Shown piece after piece: positions 16,217 through 24,168 of a DNA stretch of 64,000 nucleotides. The translations under genes and the position numbers were made by a program. The first letter of the stretch is position 1, and each line of letters opens with the position of its first letter. The notes under the pieces are model-generated. The model was not told where the DNA came from. It did no database searches and saw nothing but the letters and a program-made list of their open reading frames with translations. The DNA is from CAWJLE01 sp963843645 (lineage in GTDB: Bacteria > Chloroflexota > Anaerolineae > DAOTYC01), in contig CAWJLE010000006.1 in NCBI GenBank assembly GCA_963843645.1, forward strand, positions 186,001-250,000, in the 5' to 3' direction.

Positions 16217-19200
16217 ATGATAACCTGTCCGGAGTGCGGGAGAGCCAACAAGGAAAGCAGCAAGTTCTGCATGCAGTGCGGGCGCGCGCTCATGGCGAGC
16301 GCACGGCCGGCCGGCGCCGTCCCACGCTGGGGAAACGACGCGGTGCCCGACTGGCTGCTCGACGTTCAGGGGCATCTGCCGGAGGAGTTGCGCGACCCGG
16401 AGTTGGAGCAGATGGCGCGTCTGCGCTACACGGCGGGCGCAGCGGAGCCTGTCCCGCCTGCAGCCGAGTCGACGGCGCGGGAGGCTGACTGGCTCAATTC
16501 TCTGCGTGACCAGGCAAGAGCTCCCGAGTCGGGTGTGCCGTCCGGCGAGCCTGCCGCGTCCGGGGGAGACGCCGACGCCTGGCTGCAGGGCATACTCTCC
16601 GCAACCCAATCGGCGGAGGCTGGTCCTGAAGACCTGGCCGAAGGCGATGAGAAACTGCCCGACTGGTTGTCAGATCTTCGTGGCGGAATGTACGGGAAGA
16701 CGCAGCCGGTCAAGACCGTTCCCAAGGCAGCGGAAACAGAAGCGCCAGAAGACAGGCCCGCCGATGCCGACGTGCCCGATTGGCTGCGATCCGAATCGTA
16801 TCAGAAGGACGTGGGTACTGCGACCCAACCTCAGGAGATGGTGCTGCGCGCCCGTGAGACACCTGCACCGCCCGTGGCGTCTACACCCGCAGCGAAGACG
16901 GCCGAATCGCCCGCCGGGCAGGACGATCTGCCCGATTGGCTGAAAAACATCGACACGGGTGTGCCTCCTGCTCCAACCGCTCCGGCGTCTGGGCTGGGCC
17001 AGGAGGAGAGCGCTGAAGTTGAGCCGCCCGACTGGCTGAAGCATTTCGAGGATGTCACCCCGCAGCCGCGGCCGCCGGCTCCAGCCGTGAGTGGTGCGGT
17101 TCCCGCTGAGAAGTCAGAAGTCGAGCCGCCCGAGTGGCTGCGAGATATCGCTGGTGCGGTGGAAGCTTCTCAACCGCCGCTGGGCGAGCCGGAACAACCC
17201 TCCCGCCTGAACGCCGGTTCCGGATCCGCCGTCGCTGGCGCCTGGTCTGAATCGGAGATGCCCGAGTGGCTGAAGAGTCTGAAAGAGCCTGGCGCCGGCG
17301 CGTCCGAGGCTGAGTCGCCGCCGCTTAGATCTTCGGAACCTTCGCCGGGGTCTGGCGAAGCCGCTCCGGAGACGCCCGCACCCGATTGGCTGCGTGACAC
17401 GCGCCAGCCGGAGTCAGGGTCGCGCGCGGGCAAGGAGCCGTTTGAGGCTGCGCCTGAGGTTTCACAAGGTCCGAGGCCGGATTGGCTGAATCGTCCGCCC
17501 GAATCGGCGGATCAGCCGTCACCCGAGACAGAAGGTTCCCAGACGCCCGTTCCCGACTGGCTGAGAGGGAGCGACCAGGCCGCAGCGGCTGCTTTGGCTA
17601 AGAGCCCGGTGCCCTCCGAGGAGGAAGTGCCTGCTTCAGAGGAGCCGGCCGCTGCCGAGCGAGTGGATCAGTTGCCCGATTGGCTTCGCTCCTTCAGGCA
17701 AGAGCCGCCTACCGTCACCGGTGAGCTGACGGCTCCCGAATCCCCCTCCACCGAGACTCTTTCGGAGGAAACTCCGCCTGAGACGCAGATTCCTGACTGG
17801 GTGCTGAAATCCGGTGACGCCGCAGCCTCACCCGAGCCTGGCCCGACGACCGAGGAAGCGCCGGTGGCGAACACGCCCGTGCCGGAGCCCGAGATGCCTT
17901 CCTGGTTGGCTGACGTGACCGGGCCTGCCGATGAACCGCCTCTCCCGCCCGCGGAGGAGTCCGCACCCGAGTGGCCGGAGACTGCTGCCCCGGCTGCGTC
18001 TTCCGGGCCGGTGAAACCGGCTGCCCCGATCCAGTCCCCCGAGCCGGAAGTCGAGCCACCCGCGGCGGCGCCGGGAACCGGGCCGCTGGGCGCCAATGCG
18101 GCCGCGGACGTCGAGATGCCAGAGTGGCTCCGCAACATGCGCGCTCAGGTGCCGTTCAACGAAGCGATGGAGCCGCCGGCCTGGGTGACTTCGCCGGAAG
18201 CCGAGCTGCCGCACGAAGAATTGCCACACGAAGAGCTGCCACCGATCGAGGAACAGACACCAGGGTGGTTGGCCGGCACGTCGGCGCCCTCCGGGTCCGC
18301 GACGGCGGCTGACGACATGCCTGAATGGTTGCGCGAGCTCGACCAGACTACTCCGGTCACGCCCGGTGGAGGTGTGACGGTGGCCCGCCCCGAGATCGAA
18401 AGCGAGTCGGGGAGCGAGGAAGGCCAGGTCCCTGACTGGCTCAAGCAGATGGGTGCGATCGACACACAAGCCGGTCAGCCACTCGAATCAACGCCGCAGC
18501 TGCCTGAACCGTCCGAGCCTGCTCCGCCGAAGCCCACCGGGCCGCAGCCCAGTGCGGAGCTTAGGCCGTCGGCGCCGTCATTCGAGCGTGTTCCATCGAC
18601 TGTGCCCCCGGCCCGACCACCTGCTGCCCCTGCGAAGAAGCAGGCGCCCAGTCCGTCGCCCGTCCGGCGCATGACGATGGCCGAGATGCTGTCCGGTGTG
18701 AGCGGCGCGCTGCCTGTTGAGCAGGCAATCGCCGCGGTCAGACCCGGCAACTCGACCTCGTCGCAGGCGGCTGAGGGTGGGGCCCAGGGTCCGGAGGCCG
18801 GCGCATTTGAAGACATCGTCAACCAGCCGCTGCTTGCGCCTTCCCAGGTTGCTGCGAAGCCACGGCGCCAGTTCGTGCCGTGGTTGGCTCAAGTAGTCCT
18901 GTCTTTGTTGATCATTGGTGCCGTCGTCGTCCCGCTGAGCTGGCAAGGCGATCGCTCTTTCTTCAGTGAGTACAACATCCCGATCTCGGCGCGGACCGTC
19001 CAGTTCTACGATCAGATCAACGCGCTGCAAGCGGGATCGCCGGTGTGGGTCGTGCTAGACTACGACCCGTCCTTGGCGGGCGAGCTGAACACCCAGGCTC
19101 GTGTGTTGCTCGGCCATTTGATGCAGCGAAGGACGCACCTGTTTGTGATCAGCACCACGCCGACGGGTCCCGAAATCGCTCAACGCTTGCTCGACACGCT

Positions 19201-19732
19201 GGCGGCGCAGCCCGACAACGGCTACGTATACGGCAAGGATTACCTGAACTTGGGCTACCTGCCCGGGCAGGAGGCGTCGCTGTCCTTGTTTGCTCACGAT
19301 CCCCTGGCCGCCGTCCGTGTGGATTTCAAGACCGGGGCGGCGCTGGAGACGTTCCCGATTCTGGCTGACCTGAAGCAAGCGCCCGTCGAGCTCCTGGGGC
19401 AGGGGTTCCCGCTGATGATTCTCCTCAGCGGGTCGCAGGATGGCCTGCGCGCCTGGATTGAGCAGGTGGGCGCGCCAACCGGCGTGAAACTAATGGCCGG
19501 CGTGACGGCAGGCATAGAGCCGTACGCGCAGACTTACGTGGCCTCCAGGCAGCTCGCCGGTTTGCTGAGCGGAACGCCAGACGCCGCCCAATACGAGGCG
19601 GAGGCGCAAATGCCCGGACTGGCGGTTCGCAGCCTCGATTCGCAGGCTGGGGTCCATCTGTTGCTCGTGGCTCTGATCGTTCTGTCCAACCTGGTCTTTG
19701 GCGTTCGATGGCTGTTCAGTCGCCGACGCTAG
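16217..19732 (+). CDS. Giant zinc-ribbon membrane protein with P-[DE]-W-L repeats
   Basis: 1171 residues. Residues 1-25 form a zinc ribbon (CPECGRANKESSKFCMQCG). Residues about 30-880 are disordered, rich in Pro, Glu, Ala and Ser, with roughly 18 short motifs such as VPDWLLDV, LPDWLSDL, PPDWLKHF, MPEWLKSL and MPEWLRNM, spaced 30-70 residues apart. A transmembrane helix near 888-910 leads to a folded extracytoplasmic domain of about 235 residues, and a second helix near 1145-1163 is followed by SRRR. No catalytic motif is seen. The WL motifs look like repeated docking peptides on the cytoplasmic side. The frame is intact over 3.5 kb, in contrast to several other genes in the window. Confidence 0.8.
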   Translation: MITCPECGRANKESSKFCMQCGRALMASARPAGAVPRWGNDAVPDWLLDVQGHLPEELRDPELEQMARLRYTAGAAEPVPPAAESTAREADWLNSLRDQARAPESGVPSGEPAASGGDADAWLQGILSATQSAEAGPEDLAEGDEKLPDWLSDLRGGMYGKTQPVKTVPKAAETEAPEDRPADADVPDWLRSESYQKDVGTATQPQEMVLRARETPAPPVASTPAAKTAESPAGQDDLPDWLKNIDTGVPPAPTAPASGLGQEESAEVEPPDWLKHFEDVTPQPRPPAPAVSGAVPAEKSEVEPPEWLRDIAGAVEASQPPLGEPEQPSRLNAGSGSAVAGAWSESEMPEWLKSLKEPGAGASEAESPPLRSSEPSPGSGEAAPETPAPDWLRDTRQPESGSRAGKEPFEAAPEVSQGPRPDWLNRPPESADQPSPETEGSQTPVPDWLRGSDQAAAAALAKSPVPSEEEVPASEEPAAAERVDQLPDWLRSFRQEPPTVTGELTAPESPSTETLSEETPPETQIPDWVLKSGDAAASPEPGPTTEEAPVANTPVPEPEMPSWLADVTGPADEPPLPPAEESAPEWPETAAPAASSGPVKPAAPIQSPEPEVEPPAAAPGTGPLGANAAADVEMPEWLRNMRAQVPFNEAMEPPAWVTSPEAELPHEELPHEELPPIEEQTPGWLAGTSAPSGSATAADDMPEWLRELDQTTPVTPGGGVTVARPEIESESGSEEGQVPDWLKQMGAIDTQAGQPLESTPQLPEPSEPAPPKPTGPQPSAELRPSAPSFERVPSTVPPARPPAAPAKKQAPSPSPVRRMTMAEMLSGVSGALPVEQAIAAVRPGNSTSSQAAEGGAQGPEAGAFEDIVNQPLLAPSQVAAKPRRQFVPWLAQVVLSLLIIGAVVVPLSWQGDRSFFSEYNIPISARTVQFYDQINALQAGSPVWVVLDYDPSLAGELNTQARVLLGHLMQRRTHLFVISTTPTGPEIAQRLLDTLAAQPDNGYVYGKDYLNLGYLPGQEASLSLFAHDPLAAVRVDFKTGAALETFPILADLKQAPVELLGQGFPLMILLSGSQDGLRAWIEQVGAPTGVKLMAGVTAGIEPYAQTYVASRQLAGLLSGTPDAAQYEAEAQMPGLAVRSLDSQAGVHLLLVALIVLSNLVFGVRWLFSRRR

Positions 19733-19746
19733 GAGAGAGCTGATCC

Positions 19747-20430
19747 ATGCAAAACCTGGCAGACGTGCTCAATGGGCCGATAGGCGTGTGGGTGGCCGCT
19801 ATCTTGACCATCATGGTGTACTCCTACCTTCTGGGAGATAATCCGCTCTACGGTTTGGCCGAGCATCTGCTGGTCGGTTCCGCCATTGCCTATGCAGTCA
19901 TCGTCGCCGTGCACAGCGTGCTGATTCCACGGCTGATCGTCCCGCTGAGAAACGGCAGCTGGCCGTACGTCATTCCACTCGTGTTGGGTGTGCTGCTGCT
20001 GACCAAGGTAAAAGCCTCGTGGGCGCCGATGGGAAACGTCTCAATGGGCCTGTTGATGGGAGTCGGCGTGGCTCTGGCCGTGAGCGGAGCTCTTCTGGGG
20101 ACCATTTGGCCCCAGGTCACCGGTACGATCGTGCCGCTCAAGCCGTCCGCCTACCCGAATGGCGGGTGGGTCGGAGTAGCTCAGGCGGCGATCATCATTA
20201 TCGGGACAATTGGCGCGTTGCTGTATTTCCATTTCAGCAAGGGGACGTCTGGCGGGCTGGGGCGGCTGTGGTCCGGACTGGTTGGAGGTTGGGCAAAAGT
20301 CGGCCATTGGGCGATCATGATAGCCTTTGGCGCCATCTTCGCCAGCCTGATCATGTCCAGAGTCTCTCTCTTTGTTGGTCGGATGCAGTTCCTTCTGGGT
20401 AGTTGGCTGCACTTGATCAATCTCCCTTAA
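19747..20430 (+). CDS. Integral membrane protein, unknown function
   Basis: 227 residues, about six transmembrane helices (near 10-30, 38-58, 72-90, 96-118, 140-162, 190-212). The loop after helix 4 carries GTIVPLKPSAYPNGGW. GGAGAG lies eight bases before the ATG. It starts 14 bases after the WL-repeat gene and ends 24 before the MutL-like ATPase gene. I see no named family; it is probably a membrane subunit coupled to the ATPase. Confidence 0.7.
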   Translation: MQNLADVLNGPIGVWVAAILTIMVYSYLLGDNPLYGLAEHLLVGSAIAYAVIVAVHSVLIPRLIVPLRNGSWPYVIPLVLGVLLLTKVKASWAPMGNVSMGLLMGVGVALAVSGALLGTIWPQVTGTIVPLKPSAYPNGGWVGVAQAAIIIIGTIGALLYFHFSKGTSGGLGRLWSGLVGGWAKVGHWAIMIAFGAIFASLIMSRVSLFVGRMQFLLGSWLHLINLP

Positions 20431-20454
20431 GGGTCTGCGCCGGGGGTGAGCAAC

Positions 20455-22200
20455 ATGGCAAGCACCGCATCAATCGAATCCATGCTCGTGATAGACTGCG
20501 GGAGCACGACCACGCAGGCCGTACTGGTCGACCTGGTCGACAAGCGCTATCGCTTCATTGCGAGGGGAGAGGCCGCCAGCACAGTCGCCTGCGAGGATGG
20601 CGACGTCATGGCGGGCGTGCGCTCGGCCATTCGCCAGGTCGAAGAGATCACCGGTCGGTCTTTTCTCGGCCAGGATGGGCGGCTGATCACACCTGAGCAA
20701 ATGGGCGGCTCCGGCGTGGACGTACTGCTGGCAGTCTCGAATGCCGGGCAGCCGTTGCGTCTGATCGTGGCCGGTCTCTCGGACCAGATCAGCGTTGCCA
20801 GCGCCAGGCGCGCCATCGACGCAACGTACTCTGTCGTCGAGCAAGTCGTTTCGCCCGCGAGCGCCGGTACCCAGCAGGCTCGATCGAACGAGGAGACGCT
20901 CTCGTTGATTCAGTCCAGCGAGCCGGACGTGATCGTGCTGACGGGCGGGACCGATGGGGGACCAACGCAGGCAGTGGCCGACCTGACCGAACTGGTGGCG
21001 CTCGGCTGCTCGTTGATAGAAGGCCCGATCCGGCCTCAGATACTGTACGCCGGCAACTCCGACTTCCGCACGCAGGTGGCTGACATTGTTGGTGACACGG
21101 CACAGCTGTTAGTGCTGGACAACGTCCGGCCGACGTTGGATCGCGAAAACCTGGAGCCGCTGAGCGGAGAATTGTCCAACGTCTACCAGGAACGCAAGCT
21201 GCTCACACTGCCCGGCTTCAACACGCTCAAGGCATGGTCGACGGTACCGGTGATAACCAGCTCGCGAGCTTTTGGCTACGTCATCAAGTACCTGGCGCAG
21301 ATGTGGGGGCCCGGTCACGGTGTTCTCGGCTGCGATCTTGGCGGCAGCGTCACGACGCTGGCCTCAGTCGTGAACCAGAAGTTCAGCCTGACACTGCGCT
21401 CCGACCTGGGCGTGAGCCACAACATCGCCAACGTTCTGGCGTGCGCCGGCCTGCCCAACATATTGCGCTGGCTGCCCTTCGAGATGAGCGAGGAGTCCGC
21501 GCGCGATCGCATTCTGACCAAACAGCTTCGTCCGACCTCACTTCCGCTGACACCCGAGGACCTCTATCTCGAACAGGCGGTGGCTCGCGAGGCGCTTCGG
21601 CTGACGTTCGACGAAGCCCGCGGCCGCTGGGCGGAAGGCGCGACGCCTCAGTTCGAGGCTATCGTGGGCAGCGGTGGGTTGCTCACCCACGCGCAGCAGC
21701 ACAGTCAGGTCATCCTTACTCTGCTGGATGCCATTCAGCCCGTGGGCGTTGCCACGCTCTGGTTGGACGAGACTTCGCTCAGCATACCGGTGGGTGCAAT
21801 CGCCGCGGTCAATCCGCTGGCTGCCGCGCATGTCATGGAAGGCGATGCCTTCATCAACCTGGGGACCACCATCTGTCCCGTCGGTGAGGCCAGCCCGGGC
21901 GAGATCATTCTACGGCTGACGGTCACATACAGCGATCGGCGGGTTCTGGACGTAGAAATCGCGTCCGGATCACTGGAAGTGATTCCGCTGCCTCTCGGCG
22001 AGCAGGCCAGTCTGGAGCTGCGACCGCTCAAGGGCTTCGATCTTGGCGCAGGACCGGGCAGAAAGCGCGTCATCAAGCGCCTCGTAGGTGGGATGATGGG
22101 GCTCGTCGTGGACGCGCGCGGCCGGCCAATTGTTTTGCCGGAGGACCCGGCGGCACGACTGGAAAAGGTGAAACACTGGTATCAGGACATCGGGGCGTAG
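20455..22200 (+). CDS. MutL/GlmL-like actin-fold (ASKHA) ATPase
   Basis: 581 residues similar to the glutamate-mutase accessory family (MutL/GlmL, Pfam MutL type). Actin-fold nucleotide motifs are visible: phosphate-1 VIDCGSTTTQAVLVDL near the N-terminus, VLTGGTDGG near 165, phosphate-2 CDLGGSVTTLASVV near 300, and the adenosine motif VGSGGLLTH near 405. In glutamate fermenters GlmL works with GlmS/GlmE; neither is in this window. The gene is embedded among membrane proteins, so it more likely drives or assembles that complex. The start could also be a GTG at 20446; GGGGGTG six bases before ATG 20455 favours the latter. Confidence 0.78.
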   Translation: MASTASIESMLVIDCGSTTTQAVLVDLVDKRYRFIARGEAASTVACEDGDVMAGVRSAIRQVEEITGRSFLGQDGRLITPEQMGGSGVDVLLAVSNAGQPLRLIVAGLSDQISVASARRAIDATYSVVEQVVSPASAGTQQARSNEETLSLIQSSEPDVIVLTGGTDGGPTQAVADLTELVALGCSLIEGPIRPQILYAGNSDFRTQVADIVGDTAQLLVLDNVRPTLDRENLEPLSGELSNVYQERKLLTLPGFNTLKAWSTVPVITSSRAFGYVIKYLAQMWGPGHGVLGCDLGGSVTTLASVVNQKFSLTLRSDLGVSHNIANVLACAGLPNILRWLPFEMSEESARDRILTKQLRPTSLPLTPEDLYLEQAVAREALRLTFDEARGRWAEGATPQFEAIVGSGGLLTHAQQHSQVILTLLDAIQPVGVATLWLDETSLSIPVGAIAAVNPLAAAHVMEGDAFINLGTTICPVGEASPGEIILRLTVTYSDRRVLDVEIASGSLEVIPLPLGEQASLELRPLKGFDLGAGPGRKRVIKRLVGGMMGLVVDARGRPIVLPEDPAARLEKVKHWYQDIGA

Positions 22201-22210
22201 AGGATTGAGG

Positions 22211-23350
22211 ATGGATTGTCCGGCGCAAACCACGATCACTCCATACACAGTCATTCGACGCGAGAGACGACTCCCCGTGCGTGGTGAGGTCCTGGTCGGC
22301 CTCGGCGATCACGTTGCTCCCATGGACGTCATTGCCCGCGGCGAACGCTACACTGAGACGTGCCTCATCGACGTAGCTTTTGCGTTGGGCGTGCGTGACG
22401 ATCGGGTGGCGGAGCTCATGAACAAGCGGGTTGGCGAATTGGTCCTGGCCGGCGAGGTGATCGCCAGCCGGAAGGGTCCGCTCGGACTGCCGGGCCGGAG
22501 TTGCCGATTCCCGCGAGATGGCGTGATCGTGGCCGCCAAACGTGGGCGCGTAGTCATCCAGACTGCTCCGGGCCCGGTGGAAGTCACAGCTGGCTTGCGC
22601 GGCAAGGTCGTCCGCCTGATCGCCGACTTCGGCGCCGTCATCGAAGCTGAAGGTGGCCTGATTCAAGGCGTATGTGGTCTCGGCGGCGAAGCGGCGGGCA
22701 TCGTCAAGGTGACGGTAAAGGGACCCTCCGAGGCTCTAACCGGCGATGCCGTCGACGTCAGCTGCCAGGGTTACGTCCTGGTTGGAGGATCCATCGACCG
22801 TGCTACCCTCGACAAAGCGTCGGAGATGAAGGTGAAGGCAGTGATCGTCGGTGGGGCGCACGCTGACGTCGCCGCCGTGAACGAGGCGGGCTTTGTTCGC
22901 TGCCCTCTCGTCGTTACCGAGGCATTGGGCGCACTGTCCATGTCTGACGCTGCATTCAATTTGCTGCAGAGCAACGAAGGTCAGGAGGTCTACATCAACG
23001 GCATCCACCCCGACAATGTCTGTGGTGCCGGTCCTCGCGTTGGACGAGGTGCCCGGGCTCCAGCAGGCGAAGAGCACCAGGTTTGTCGGCCGGAAGTCAT
23101 TCTATTCACCCCAGGGCACGGCGCGGGGCTTGAGCCCCAGGCCTGTCAGGCTCAATCACGCGATTTGCTGGTAGGCGCCACTGTGCGAGTCACGCGTGAG
23201 CCTCACCTGGGTCGGTTGGGCGTGGTCCGGAGTCTCCCTGCCGTCAGCGTGTCGATGAGGCCTGCTGCCGCTCTCCCCGGAGCGGACGTAGAGTTGGGCG
23301 CCGACTCGGTGGTCTCTGTGCCCGTCCGTAATTTGGAATTGGTCCATTAG
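22211..23350 (+). CDS. Uncharacterised beta-rich protein of the envelope operon
   Basis: 379 residues, no signal peptide or membrane helix. The N-terminal half contains repeated Gly/Val-rich beta segments (RRERRLPVRGEVLVGLGDHV, RFPRDGVIVAAKRGRVVIQT, GLRGKVVRLIADFGAVIE) resembling barrel-sandwich folds, then an alpha/beta part (VKAVIVGGAH, PLVVTEALG). Near 23025-23110 the +1 frame reads SVVPVLALDEVPGLQQAKST, which fits better than the annotated frame, so two compensating indels are likely. The C-terminus (VRVTREPHLGRLGVV) is KOW-like. It begins ten bases after the ATPase gene, suggesting a partner of it. Confidence 0.68.
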   Translation: MDCPAQTTITPYTVIRRERRLPVRGEVLVGLGDHVAPMDVIARGERYTETCLIDVAFALGVRDDRVAELMNKRVGELVLAGEVIASRKGPLGLPGRSCRFPRDGVIVAAKRGRVVIQTAPGPVEVTAGLRGKVVRLIADFGAVIEAEGGLIQGVCGLGGEAAGIVKVTVKGPSEALTGDAVDVSCQGYVLVGGSIDRATLDKASEMKVKAVIVGGAHADVAAVNEAGFVRCPLVVTEALGALSMSDAAFNLLQSNEGQEVYINGIHPDNVCGAGPRVGRGARAPAGEEHQVCRPEVILFTPGHGAGLEPQACQAQSRDLLVGATVRVTREPHLGRLGVVRSLPAVSVSMRPAAALPGADVELGADSVVSVPVRNLELVH

Positions 23351-23424
23351 TTCTTGCCCTCCCCAACCAGAAGGAGCGAAACCCAGGCAACGGCTTACAC
23401 CATGTAGGAGAAAGGGGACGCACC

Positions 23425-23976
23425 ATGAGTGACAGGTTGTCATTCGAGACTGTCCAGGAACCAGTCGTACCAGAGCAGAACCGGTTGTTCGTCATCATCG
23501 CCATCGGGCTGGTGGGCATGTTGGTTCTGGGCCTGCTCGGCATTGGCGGCTACGTCGTCTTCGCGCGCACCAAGCACGCGTCGGCTGTCGTAGCTCCGAC
23601 CTCGGTCGCTTTCATCGCCGCGGCCACGCCGACCGTTATGGCCACCAACACCCCGATGCCCACGCTGGCGCCCGCGATTGCCAGGGCGACCAACACGCCC
23701 GTCGTTCTGGCTCCGACGCCTGCCGGCGGCCTGACGGCCAGCGCCTTGTTGGATCCGACGGCTACGCCGCAGCTGTTGATCGGGTCGACAGTCGTGGTGG
23801 CGACGTCCGCTCCCGAGGCGCCGCCCGTGCTGCGCGGCGTTCTGCCGACGGCTGAACCAGAGCCGATGCAGCCGGAGAGCACGCCCGACACCGGCTTCGG
23901 CATGGGCGGTTTCGTTGGCCTGGGCACGGTTCTCGCCGGCCTGGCCTTCGTCGCCCGTAGGCTGCGTCTCAGCTGA
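23425..23976 (+). CDS. Bitopic protein with Thr/Pro linker and TPDTG-TM-Arg tail
   Basis: 183 residues. A transmembrane helix (about residues 22-46) is followed by about 105 residues of Ala/Thr/Pro-rich linker, then TPDTG, a hydrophobic helix and RRLRLS. The tail resembles an LPXTG-type sorting signal (pentapeptide, hydrophobic span, basic end). No sortase is in the window, so cleavage is speculative; it may simply span the membrane twice with an outside loop. AAAGGGGA precedes the ATG. It closes the operon, 74 bases after the preceding gene. Confidence 0.65.
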   Translation: MSDRLSFETVQEPVVPEQNRLFVIIAIGLVGMLVLGLLGIGGYVVFARTKHASAVVAPTSVAFIAAATPTVMATNTPMPTLAPAIARATNTPVVLAPTPAGGLTASALLDPTATPQLLIGSTVVVATSAPEAPPVLRGVLPTAEPEPMQPESTPDTGFGMGGFVGLGTVLAGLAFVARRLRLS

Positions 23977-24006
23977 GGTCGTAGGGCAGCCAAAGGTGCC
24001 GTAGCG

Positions 24007-24033
24007 CGGCAAGCCCTTAGCAAAGGCTTGCCG
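24007..24033. terminator. Hairpin after the envelope operon
   Basis: CGGCAAGCC (24007-24015) and GGCTTGCCG (24025-24033) form a perfect 9-bp stem with a nine-base loop, 30 bases after the last stop codon. No T-run follows, so termination efficiency is uncertain. Confidence 0.5.
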
Positions 24034-24168
24034 ATGCGGGGTATTCTGTCACCTCCCCAGGACAGGTGAAGCATCCGTTTGCTTTGCCGGTCTTTGGCTG
24101 CTTCTGTTTGTCCACTGCATGCCAGGGCAGGAAAGATCGCCCTGGCATTTTGATCTACCGGAGGGATC

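Noticed and set aside
20455..22200. Glutamate mutase operon
   Set aside because: The ATPase resembles GlmL, but no B12-binding GlmS or catalytic GlmE subunit is present on either side.
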